In this document: positions 55,330 to 64,000 of the stretch, in pieces | Numbering within the stretch: the stretch's first letter is position 1 | Layout of the letters: the number at the start of each line of letters is the position of its first letter | Source of the DNA: Odontesthes bonariensis | Taxonomy: Eukaryota; Chordata; Actinopteri; Atheriniformes; Atherinopsidae | Direction: 5' to 3' | Length of the DNA: 64,000 bases | Assembly (NCBI RefSeq): GCF_027942865.1 | Contig: NC_134526.1 | Coordinates: 77,001-141,000 of the forward strand | Position numbers and translations under genes: made by a program | Notes under the pieces: generated by a model | Database searches by the model: none | Seen by the model: only the letters and a program-made list of their open reading frames with translations | What the model was told of the DNA's origin: nothing

Positions 55330-56083
55330 CAATAATAAAAACTGCGTTAATGCGCGATAAAATATTTATCGGCATTAAATTATTAACAAGTTAACGCGAT
55401 AATAACGAGTTAACTCGCCCAGCCCTATTATAAATATAAACAAAAAGCGCTGCTAAGCTGGAACACTGAAAAAAGTAACCACCAAACTAAGAAAATAACA
55501 TAACCAGAATGAAATACTTACGGGAGCATAAACAAGGACTGACGAGGAAAAGCATGGAAACAACGATGGAAGAATCCCGGGAAGAAGAATGGGACAGTTT
55601 GTAAGATTGGGAATCTGACGGAGGATCTGAAAAGGAGTGGTGGAACTAGAATGATACATACACTGAGGAGGTAGATTACTGAACAAGGAACAGGTGGCTG
55701 ATTACTGACAGGATGCAGGTGTGAGGGAAGAGGGCAGAAGACAGACTGAGGAGAGAAAGAGATGCACACCAACTAAGAAAATGGATCTAAGGCAAAGGGA
55801 AAACACACTAGAATCATAACGGAGAAACAGAGCTATGGTTAAACTAAACTAAGAGCACCGAATAAAACCAATAACTAAGAAAACTAAACAGATAAACACA
55901 AAAATACAACCTGGAACATGACACATATTAAATATTTCCATTGTAGACTCAATCATTCCAACGCATCATAGAAAAAATACAGACAAAAAGCGGATTACTT
56001 TCTTGGAGAAGTAATCAGTAATCAGTAACTAATTACTATTTCCAAGTAACTTGATCAACACTGGTGGCGAGGCATTAAATCAA
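55330..56083. other. Probable transposon remnant and unique spacer
   Basis: The GCGTTAATGCGCGATAAAAT and GAGTTAACTCGCCCAGCCC motifs at 55345-55430 are typical of a dispersed fish DNA-transposon family. The remainder shows no gene; minus-strand short frames at 55450-55770 have no domain. Confidence 0.45.
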
Positions 56084-59021
56084 CCATTAAATGTCCTCTC
56101 AACTCCAGGCCTCACTGCACCCTGTCCTCCCAACTCCAGGCCTCACTGCACCCTGTCCTCCCAACTCCAGGCCTCACTGCACCCTGTCCTCCCAACTCCA
56201 GGCCTTACTGCACCCTGTCCTCCCAACTCCAGGCCTTGCTGCACCCTGTCCTCCCAACTCCAGGCCTCAGTGCACCCTGTCCTCCCAACTCCAGGCCTCG
56301 CTGCACCCTGTCCTCTCAACTCCAGGCCTTACTGCACCCTGTCCTCCCAACTCCAGGCCTCACTGCACCCTGTCCTCTCAACTCCAGGCCTCAGTGCAAC
56401 CTGTCCTCCCAACTCCAGGCCTCTGTGCACCCTGTCCTCTCAACTCGAGGCCTCACTGCACCCTGTCCTCCCAACTCCAGGCCTCAGTGCACCCTGTCCT
56501 CCCAACTCCAGGCCTCAGTGCACCCTGTCCTCCCAACTCCAGGCCTCACTGCACCCTGTCCTCTCAACTCCAGGCCTTACTGCACCCTGTCCTCCCAACT
56601 CCAGGCCTTACTGCACCCTGTCCTCCCAACTCCAGGCCTCGCTGCACCCTGTCCTCCCAACTCCAGGCCTCGCTGCACCCTGTCCTCTCAACTCCAGGCC
56701 TTACTGCACCCTGTCCTCCCAACTCCAGGCCTCACTGCACCCTGTCCTCTCAACTCCAGGCCTCACTGCACCCTGTCCTCTCAACTCCAGGCCTCACTGC
56801 ACCCTGTCCTCCCAACTCCAGGCCTCAGTGCAACCTGTCCTCCCAACTCCAGGCCTCACTGCACCCTGTCCTCCCAACTCCAGGCCTCACTGCACCCTGT
56901 CCTCCCAACTCCAGGCCTCACTGCACCCTGTCCTCCCAACTCCAGGCCTCACTGCACCCTGTCCTCCCAACTCCAGGCCTTACTGCACCCTGTCCTCCCA
57001 ACTCCAGGCCTTACTGCACCCTGTCCTCCCAACTCCAGGCCTTACTGCACCCTGTCCTCTCAACTCCAGGCCTCAGTGCAACCTGTCCTCCCAACTCCAG
57101 GCCTCACTGCACCCTGTCCTCCCAACTCCAGGCCTCACTGCATCCTGTCCTCCCAACTCCTGGCCTTACTGCACCATGTCCTCTCAACTCCAGGCCTTAC
57201 TGCACCCTGTCCTCTCAACTCCAGGCCTTACTGCACCCTGTCCTCTCAACTCCAGCCCTCACTGCACCCTGTCCTCTCAACTCCAGGCCTCACTGCACCC
57301 TGTCCTCTCAACTCCAGGCCTCAGTGCAATCTGTCCTCTCAACTCCCGGCCTCACTGCACCCTGTCCTCTCAACTCCAGGCCTTACTGCACCCTGTCCTC
57401 CCAACTCCAGGCCTCAGTGCAACCTGTCCTCTCAACTCCAGGCCTCAGTGCAACCTGTCCTCCCAACTCCAGGCCTCAGTGCAACCTGTCCTCCCAACTC
57501 CAGGCCTTAGTGCACCCTGTCCTCCCAACTCCAGGCCTTACTGCACCCTGTCCTCTCAACTCCAGGCCTTACTGCACCCTATCCTCCCAACTCCAGGCCT
57601 TACTGCACCCTGTCCTCTCAACTCCAGGCCTCAGTGCACCCTGTCCTCCCAACTCCAGGCCTCAGTGCACCCTGTCCTCCCAACTCCAGGCCTCAGTGCA
57701 CCCTGTCCTCCCAACTCCAGGCCTTACTGCACCCTGTCCTCTCAACTCCAGGCCTTACTGCACCCTGTCCTCTCAACTCCAGGCCTTACTGCACCCTGTC
57801 CTCCCAACTCCAGGCCTCAGTGCACCCTGTCCTCCCAACTCCAGGCCTTAGTGCACCCTGTCCTCCCAACTCCAGGCCTTACTGCACCCTGTCCTCTCAA
57901 CTCCAGGCCTTACTGCACCCTGTCCTCTCAACTCCAGGCCTTACTGCACCCTGTCCTCCCAACTCCAGGCCTCAGTGCACCCTGTCCTCCCAACTCCAGG
58001 CCTTACTGCACCCTGTCCTCCCAACTCCAGGCTTTACTGCACCCTGTCCTCTCAACTCCAGGCCTCAGTGCACCCTGTCCTCCCAACTCCAGGCCTTACT
58101 GCACCCTGTCCTCCCAACTCCAGGCCTTACTGCACCCTGTCCTCCCAACTCCTGGCCTTACTGCACCCTGTCCTCTCAACTCCAGGCCTCAGTGCACCCT
58201 GTCCTCCCAACTCCAGGCCTCAGTGCACCCTGTCCTCCCAACTCCAGGCCTTACTGCACCCTGTCCTCTCAACTCCAGGCCTTACTGCACCCTGTCCTCC
58301 CAACTCCAGGCCTTACTTCACCCTGTCCTCTCAACTCCAGGCCTCAGTGCACCCTGTCCTCCCAACTCCAGGCCTCAGTGCACCCTGTCCTCCCAACTCC
58401 AGGCCTTATTGCACCCTGTCCTCCCAACTCCAGGCTTTACTGCACCCTGTCCTCTCAACTCCAGGCCTCAGTGCACCCTGTCCTCCCAACTCCAGGCCTT
58501 ACTGCACCCTGTCCTCCCAACTCCAGGCCTTACTGCACCCTGTCCTCCCAACTCCTGGCCTTACTGCACCCTGTCCTCTCAACTCCAGGCCTCAGTGCAC
58601 CCTGTCCTCCCAACTCCAGGCCTTACTGCACCCTGTCCTCCCAACTCCAGGCCTTACTGCACCCTGTCCTCCCAACTCCAGGCCTTACTGCACCCTGTCC
58701 TCCCAACTCCTGGCCTTACTGCACCCTGTCCTCCCAACTCCAGGCCTTACTGCACCCTGTCCTCTCAACTCCAGGCCTTACTGCACCCTGTCCTCCCAAC
58801 TCCAGGCCTTACTGCACCCTGTCCTCCCAACTCCAGGCCTTACTGCACCCTGTCCTCCCAACTCCTGGCCTTACTGCACCCTGTCCTCCCAACTCCAGGC
58901 CTTACTGCACCCTGTCCTCCCAACTCCTGGCCTTACTGCACCCTGTCCTCCCAACTCCAGGCCTTAGTGCACCCTGTCCTCCCAACTTCAGGCCTTACTG
59001 CACCCTGTCCTCCCAACTCAG
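56084..59021. repeat. 31-bp minisatellite, about 94 copies
   Basis: Units contain TCCCAACTCCAGGCCTTACT then GCACCCTGTCC, with CTCAACTCC, GGCCTCAGTG and CTCCTGG variants. Period 31 cycles all three frames without stops, giving artefact frames up to 1,002 codons. The array ends about 50 bases before the cdc27 poly(A) signal. Confidence 0.97.
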
Positions 59022-59064
59022 AAACAGGAAGCAGACAGACAGTGGTGGGCGGGGTTTAAAGGTT

Positions 59065-59328
59065 TTTATTGGTTTATTTCCATCAGGATGATAAAAAGAA
59101 CATAAAAAAACTGTGATGTCAAAGAACGAGCTCGATGACACGTGGGGGAGGTACAGGATGAAGGGGCGGGGCTTAGGGTCAGCAGCAGTCTGTTTCAGCC
59201 AGTGGACAGAAGGGAGGGCGGAGCTAAACCGAAGATCTGTCAGAACGTTGCCTAGCAACAGCGCTTCTCCAGCCAACCGAGGAGAGGGCAGGAACGAGCG
59301 AAGATGGGGGCAAATAGAAGAGGCGGGG
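59065..59328 (-). other. cdc27: cdc27 3' untranslated region with poly(A) signal
   Basis: Unique sequence after the stop. AATAAA (reverse complement of 59065-59070) ends it, just before the 31-bp array. Confidence 0.7.
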
Positions 59329-59420
59329 TTAAAGAACGTCGTCACTTTCAGCTGTGTGGAGCTGCGTGTCATCGGCGTCCGTCATGATGCTGCTGTCCTG
59401 ACTGTCGTCCACTTCCACGG
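59329..59420 (-). CDS. cdc27: cdc27 last coding exon and stop
   Basis: Encodes AVEVDDSQDSSIMTDADDTQ then LHTAESDDVL and TAA (reverse complement of 59329-59331). Acceptor CTCCTCAG. Confidence 0.95.
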
Positions 59421-62400
59421 CTGAGGAGAGAGAGGGGAGACAGGTGAGAGGGGTGAGACAGGTGAGACAAGGTGAGAGACAGACAGGTGAGAGGCAGAGA
59501 CAAGGTGAGAGACAGACAGGTGAGACAGGTGAGAGGCAGAGACAAGGTGAGAGACAGACAGGTGAGACAGGTGAGAGGGGTTAGACAGGTGAGAGGCAGA
59601 GACAGGTGAGAGACAGACAGGTGAGACAGGTGAGAGGGGTTAGACAGGTGAGAGGCAGACAGGTGAGAGGCAGAGACAAGGTGAGAGACAGACAGGTGAG
59701 ACAGGTGAGAGGGGTTAGACAGGTGAGAGGCAGACAGGTGAGAGGCAGAGACAGGTGAGAGACAGACAGGTGAGAGGCAGAGACAGGTGAGAGACAGACA
59801 GGTGAGAGGCAGACAGGTGAGAGGCAGAGACAGGTGAGAGACAGACAGGTGAGAGACAGACAGGTGAGAGACAGACAGGTGAGACACAGACAGGTGAGAG
59901 ACAGACAAGTGAGAGGCAGACAGGTGAGAGGCAGACAGGTGAGAGGCAGACAGGTGAGACAGGTAGTTTAGATAAAAACTAAACTCGTTTCTAACCGAGT
60001 CCCAGTCAGAGTAAACATGTGACCTGCCACCATGGCTGTAATTGGTCGGCTGTAGTACCTTCGTCCTCTGGGAGGTAGCGCTTATCGATGGCTTCTTTGA
60101 TCTGGTTGTTGGCTCCTTTGGGATCCAGATCCATCGCCCAGCTGAAGTTCATCAGAGCCAGGTGGGTCTGACCCAGCTTCTTATACACCTGGGGGAAGGT
60201 GGAGGAAAGGTAGAGGACAGGTGGAGGAGAGGGGGAGGAAAGATGGAGGATATGTGGAGGACAGGTGGCGGAAAGATGGACAGATGGATGACAGGTGGAG
60301 GAAGGGTGGAGGACAGGTGGAGGAAAGGGGGGACAGGTGGAAGATAGGTGGAGGAAAGATGAGGAGAGGTGGAGGAAAGGTGGAGGAGAGGTGGAGGAAA
60401 GATGAGGAGAGGTGGAGGAAATGTGGAGGACAAGTGGATGGAAGGGAGGATGGGTGGGTGACAGGTGGAGGAAAGATGGAGGATAGATGGAGGAGATATG
60501 GAGGACAGGTGGAGGAAATGTGGATGAGAGATGGAGGACAGGTGGATGAGAGATGGAGGACAGGTGGAGGGAAGGTGGAGGACAGGTGGAGGAAAGATGG
60601 AGGACAGGTGGAGGAAAGATGGGGGACAGATGGAGGAAAGATGGAGGAGATATGAAGGACAGGTGGAGGAAATGTGGATGAGAGATGGAGGACAGATGGA
60701 GGACAGGTGGATGAGAGGTGGAGGACAGGTGGATGAGAGGTGGAGGACAGGTGGATGAGATGGATGAGAGGTGGAGGACAGGTGGATGAGAGATGGAGGA
60801 CAGGTGGAGGAAATGTGGATGAGAGATGGAGGACAGGTGGATGAGAGATGGAGGACAGATGGAGGAAAGGTGGAGGATAGATGGAGGATAGATGGATGAG
60901 AGGTGGAGGACAGGTGGAGGACAGGTGGATGAGAGATGGAGGACAGATGGAGGACAGGTGGATGAGAGGTGGAGGACAGATGGAGGACAGGTGGATGAGA
61001 GGTGGAGGACAGGTGGATGAGAGATGGAGGACAGGTGGAGGACAGGTGGAGGACAGATGGAGGACAGGTGGATGAGAGGTGGAGGACAGGTGGAGGACAG
61101 ATGGAGGACAGGTGGATGAGAGATGGAGGACAGGTGGATGAGAGGTGGAGGACAGGTGGAGGACAGGTGGATGAGAGGTGGAGGACAGGTGGATGAGAGA
61201 TGGAGGACAGGTGGATGAGAGGTGGAGGACAGATGGAGGACAGGTGGATGAGAGGTGGAGGACAGATGGAGGACAGGTGGATGAGAGGTGGAGGACAGGT
61301 GGATGAGAGATGGAGGACAGGTGGATGAGAGGTGGAGGACAGATGGAGGACAGGTGGATGAGAGGTGGAGGACAGGTGGATGAGAGATGGAGGACAGGTG
61401 GATGAGAGGTGGAGGACAGATGGAGGACAGGTGGATGAGAGATGGAGGACAGGTGGATGAGAGGTGGAGGACAGATGGAGGACAGGTGGATGAGAGGTGG
61501 AGGACAGGTGGATGAGAGGTGGAGGACAGATGGAGGACAGGTGGATGAGAGGTGGAGGACAGATGGAGGACAGGTGGATGAGAGATGGAGGACAGGTGGA
61601 GGACAGGTGGATGAGAGATGGAGGACAGATGGAGGACAGGTGGAGGACAGGTGGATGAGAGATGGAGGACAGATGGAGGACAGGTGGATGAGAGGTGGAG
61701 GACAGATGGAGGACAGGTGGATGAGAGATGGAGGACAGGTGGAGGACAGGTGGATGAGAGATGGAGGACAGATGGAGGACAGGTGGATGAGAGATGGAGG
61801 ACAGATGGAGGACAGTTATTAGTGTCTCCCCTTAGATCTGATTGGCTGAATCTTCTTCACTCTGGAGCCACAGAGACACTTGATTGGATGATTGTTACCT
61901 TTCCTATGAGGAAGTAAACCAGAGACTCTTTAGGGACGATCTGCTTCAGCTCTTCCAGCTCCTGAAGGGCCGCCTGCACAGGCAGAGGGGTCAAAGGTTA
62001 AAGGTTAAAGGTGCTGGAACCAGAGGATATTCAGGCAGACAGAGGGGTCAAAGGTTAAAGGTTCTATAGCCAGTGGATATTCAGGCAGGCAGAGGGGTCA
62101 AAGGTCAAAGGTTCTATAGCCAGTGGATATTCAGGCAGACAGAGGGGTCAAAGGTCAAAGGTTCTATAGCCAGTGGATATTCAGGCAGGCAGAGGGGTCA
62201 AAGGTCAAAGGTTCTATAGAGCTTGAAAGTCCCGCCCCCTTTTTTGCTTCTTCTTCCTACTTCCGTCGTCCCCATGGGACCTCATGCCTGGATCTATTAA
62301 CATGGGCAGGATGATGTCTTCTGTTCCCAGTCATTATATGCCTTTTTACAGTACACGCATGATGTTCTGGGGTTAAATATGGATGAGTTCATGCAAAAAC

Positions 62401-64000
62401 ATTGGCGATTTGTCGTAGGAGTGCCTGGTTAAACGTTGTAAAAAAAAGTTAGGGTAAAAAGACTACATTGCGTCGCATATGCTACGTCACTGATCATATT
62501 TCCCACCATGGACGAAGCCAGACATATCACCACCAGCATAGCAGAAGCTCTCCACGTGTCCCGACTGGTAGTGGTTCTCTCCTCGGCTCACAAGTTTTCG
62601 TTCGCCCTCGAAAAACTGAGTGAAACTGGCCAACGACAGCGCCATGATTGCTCTTCTTCTTCCACTCCTCCGCGCGCCCAAACGTGATGACGTTTATTTT
62701 CCGTGCCAAACGCTACATGCTGTAGTTCGAGAAATGCTCAGAAAAATAACTTAACAATGAAGCACTTATGCCCGCTAAACTGTTACGCTACTGGTATGAA
62801 AAAATATTAAAAAATGTCCTACACAACATATGTGAAATGCAAGACTCAATTCCATCAAGGGCAAAAAATAGTTTTATTCCGTCATGGCTCCGTCATTGAC
62901 TTGAATGTCAAATTATTACACTTCCGAGGTCCCATGGGGAGGAAGTTGAATGACGTCAAGGAGGCGGGACTTTCAAGCTCTATAGCCAGTGGATATTCAG
63001 GCAGGCAGAGGGGTCAAAGGTCAAAGGTTAAAGGTTCTATAGCCAGTGGATATTCAGGCAGACAGAGGGGTCAAAGGTTAAAGGTTAAAGGTGCTGGAAC
63101 CAGAGGATATTCAGGCAGGCAGAGGGGTCAAAGGTTAAAGGTTAAAGGTGCTGGAACCAGAGGATATTCAGGCAGGCAGAGGGGTCAAAGGTTAAAGGTT
63201 CTATAGCCAGTGGATATTCAGGCAGACAGAGGGGTCAAAGGTTAAAGGTTCTGGAACAATATTGATTACCTTGTACTTAAACTCCTACATATTGATTACC
63301 TTGTACTTAAACTCCTACATATTGATTACCTTGTACTTAAACTCCTACATATTGATTACCTTGTACTTATACTCCTACATATTGATTACCTTGTACTTAA
63401 ACTCCTACATATTGATTACCTTGTACTTATACTCCTACATATTGATTACCTTGTACTTAAACTCCTACATATTGATTACCTTGTACTGATACGCCTACAT
63501 ATTGATTACCTTGTACTTATACTCCTACATATTGATTACCTTGTACTTATACGCCTACATATTGATTACCTTGTACTTATACGCCTACATATTGATTACC
63601 TTGTACTTATACGCCTACATATTGATTACCTTGTACTTATACGCCTACATATTGATTACCTTGTACTTATACGCCTACATATTGATTACCTTGTACTTAT
63701 GCTCCTACATATTGATTACCTTGTACTTATGCTCCTACATATTGATTACCTTGTACTTATGCTCCTACATATTGATTACCTTGTACTTATGCTCCTACAT
63801 ATTGATTACCTTGTACTTATGCTCCTACATATTGATTACCTTGTACTTAAGCTCCTACATATTGATTACCTTGTACTTATACTCCTACATATTGATTACC
63901 TTGTACTTATACTCCTACATATTGATTACCTTGTACTTGTCGTTGGCGAACAGGATGGACGCTCGGTGGAACTTGCAGAGAGGATTTTTGGGGTCAATCC
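59329..64000 (-). CDS. cdc27: cdc27 (APC3) 3' end, last four coding exons, gene continues off the right edge
   Basis: CDC27/APC3 is a tetratricopeptide-repeat scaffold subunit of the anaphase-promoting complex. It binds co-activator tails and helps drive mitotic exit. Minus-strand exons: 64000-63930 (partial), 61973-61899, 60188-60059, 59420-59329. They give IDPKNPLCKFHRASILFAND, KYK, then AALQELEELKQIVPKESLVY and FLIGK, then VYKKLGQTHLALMNFSWAMD through AIDKRYLPEDE, then AVEVDDSQDSSIMTDADDTQ and LHTAESDDVL. All junctions are GT-AG and in phase. These are the last TPR motifs and the acidic tail, closely matching human CDC27, whose tail also has MTDADDTQLH-AESD. The upstream part of the gene is outside the window. 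Confidence 0.96.
59430..59958. repeat. ACAGGTGAGAG minisatellite in cdc27 last intron
   Basis: Units of about 15-17 bp such as GACAGACAGGTGAGAGGCA. The plus strand (antisense to cdc27) repeats CAGGTGAGA. It fills nearly the whole 640-bp intron. Confidence 0.94.
60059..60188 (-). CDS. cdc27: cdc27 penultimate exon (last TPR)
   Basis: Encodes VYKKLGQTHLALMNFSWAMD then LDPKGANNQIKEAIDKRYLP and EDE. Acceptor TTCCCCCAG, donor GAAG|GTACTA. Confidence 0.97.
60193..61816. repeat. GGAGGACAGGTGGATGAGAG minisatellite in cdc27 intron
   Basis: Units of 11/22/33 bp built from GGAGGACAGGT, GGATGAGAGGT and GGAGGACAGAT. It begins within five bases of the acceptor of the 60188 exon, so on the sense strand that acceptor is preceded by 1.6 kb of pyrimidine-rich repeats. 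Confidence 0.95.
61899..61973 (-). CDS. cdc27: cdc27 penultimate-but-one exon
   Basis: 75 nt, phase 0 to phase 0. Encodes AALQELEELKQIVPKESLVY then FLIGK. Acceptor CTGTGCAG, donor AAG|GTAACA. Confidence 0.95.
61979..62214. repeat. 50-bp minisatellite in cdc27 intron, left block
   Basis: Units contain CAGTGGATATTCAGGCAGGC then AGAGGGGTCAAAGGTTAAAG and GTTCTATAGC. The right block at 62985-63262 is the same array, split by an inserted element. Confidence 0.95.
62218..62981. mobile_element. DNA transposon splitting the 50-bp array, with coding remnant
   Basis: Ends AGAGCTTGAAAGTCCCGCC and its exact inverted copy, with further inverted similarity (CCCCATGGGACCTC) inside. The array supplies the empty site TTCTATAGCC, so the duplication is at most CTATAG and is compatible with AT. 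On the minus strand 62487-62681 a frame includes SLASFTQFFEGERKLVSRGE then NHYQSGHVESFCYAGGD, resembling N-termini of uncharacterised fish transposon proteins. About 764 bp, non-autonomous. ISL2EU-like membership is a guess. Confidence 0.75.
62985..63262. repeat. 50-bp minisatellite in cdc27 intron, right block
   Basis: Continuation of the 61979-62214 array after the inserted element, with the same CAGTGGATATTCAGGCAGAC units. Confidence 0.95.
63262..63930 (-). repeat. 30-bp minisatellite carrying cdc27 5' splice-site copies
   Basis: About 22 units of ATTGATTACCTTGTACTTAT then ACTCCTACAT. On the minus strand each unit reads AAGTACAAG|GTAATCAAT, the same as the real exon-intron junction at 63930. 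AAACTCC, ATACGCC and ATGCTCC variants form local blocks. Confidence 0.96.
63930..64000 (-). CDS. cdc27: cdc27 exon (partial, TPR motif)
   Basis: Encodes IDPKNPLCKFHRASILFAND then KYK. The donor is AAG|GTAATC at 63929/63928. The array of 30-bp units begins with this very junction. Confidence 0.95.

Noticed and set aside
56051..59091. Plus-strand frames of 330-1,002 codons with a 31-residue repeat
   Set aside because: The 31-bp unit has no stop in any frame, so three units equal one 93-nt peptide repeat in every frame. There is no start context or splice evidence.

Overview
This is vertebrate nuclear DNA, almost certainly from a ray-finned (teleost) fish. The evidence is spliced genes with GT-AG introns, proteins closely matching vertebrate families, a tRNA-derived SINE, Harbinger-, hAT- and LINE-type remnants of kinds common in fish, and an exceptional load of minisatellites. 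By summing the array boundaries read here, tandem repeats fill roughly 40 of the 64 kb. Nothing suggests a prokaryotic, organellar or viral origin.

Four protein-coding genes can be assembled exon by exon. (1) A synaptogyrin gene (syngr1-like) on the minus strand, complete in four exons (13453 down to 4429), encodes 191 aa. (2) A corticotropin-releasing-hormone receptor gene (crhr1-like) on the plus strand has 13 firmly placed exons from 23997 to 39768, and a plausible first coding exon at 15127-15150. (3) A tau gene (mapt-like) on the plus strand has a GC-rich non-coding first exon ending at 42420 and nine coding exons from 47886 to 53085, encoding 263 aa with three microtubule-binding repeats. 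(4) The 3' end of cdc27 (APC3) lies on the minus strand, with its last four exons between 64000 and 59329; the gene runs off the right edge. The crhr1-mapt adjacency in the same orientation matches human 17q21.31. CDC27 lies on the same human chromosome arm.

Layout: 1-4190, minisatellites downstream of syngr; 4429-13453, syngr with every intron loaded with arrays; 13454-15126, divergent promoter region with small arrays; 15151-23996, proposed crhr1 intron 1 (43-bp array, a transposon with a 4-kb heptamer array, a 22-bp array); 23997-39768, crhr1, with one intron (30029-36840) that is almost purely minisatellite; 39769-42240, AT-rich intergenic DNA; 42240-53085, mapt, with a 5.2-kb pyrimidine-rich array in its first intron; 53086-56080, dispersed repeats including a SINE nested in a hAT element; 56084-59021, a 31-bp minisatellite of about 94 copies; 59050-64000, the cdc27 3' end.

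The genes are linked by position, not by a shared pathway: a synaptic-vesicle tetraspan protein, a stress-hormone GPCR, a microtubule-binding protein and a cell-cycle ubiquitin-ligase subunit. The most striking theme is that arrays start or stop at splice sites, and in two cases the unit contains a copy of the splice site (crhr1 exon 2 acceptor, cdc27 donor). A Harbinger-like element has also inserted one base inside a tau 5' splice site. The very long open frames across arrays at 30-37 kb, 42.6-48 kb and 56-59 kb are repeat artefacts, not genes.
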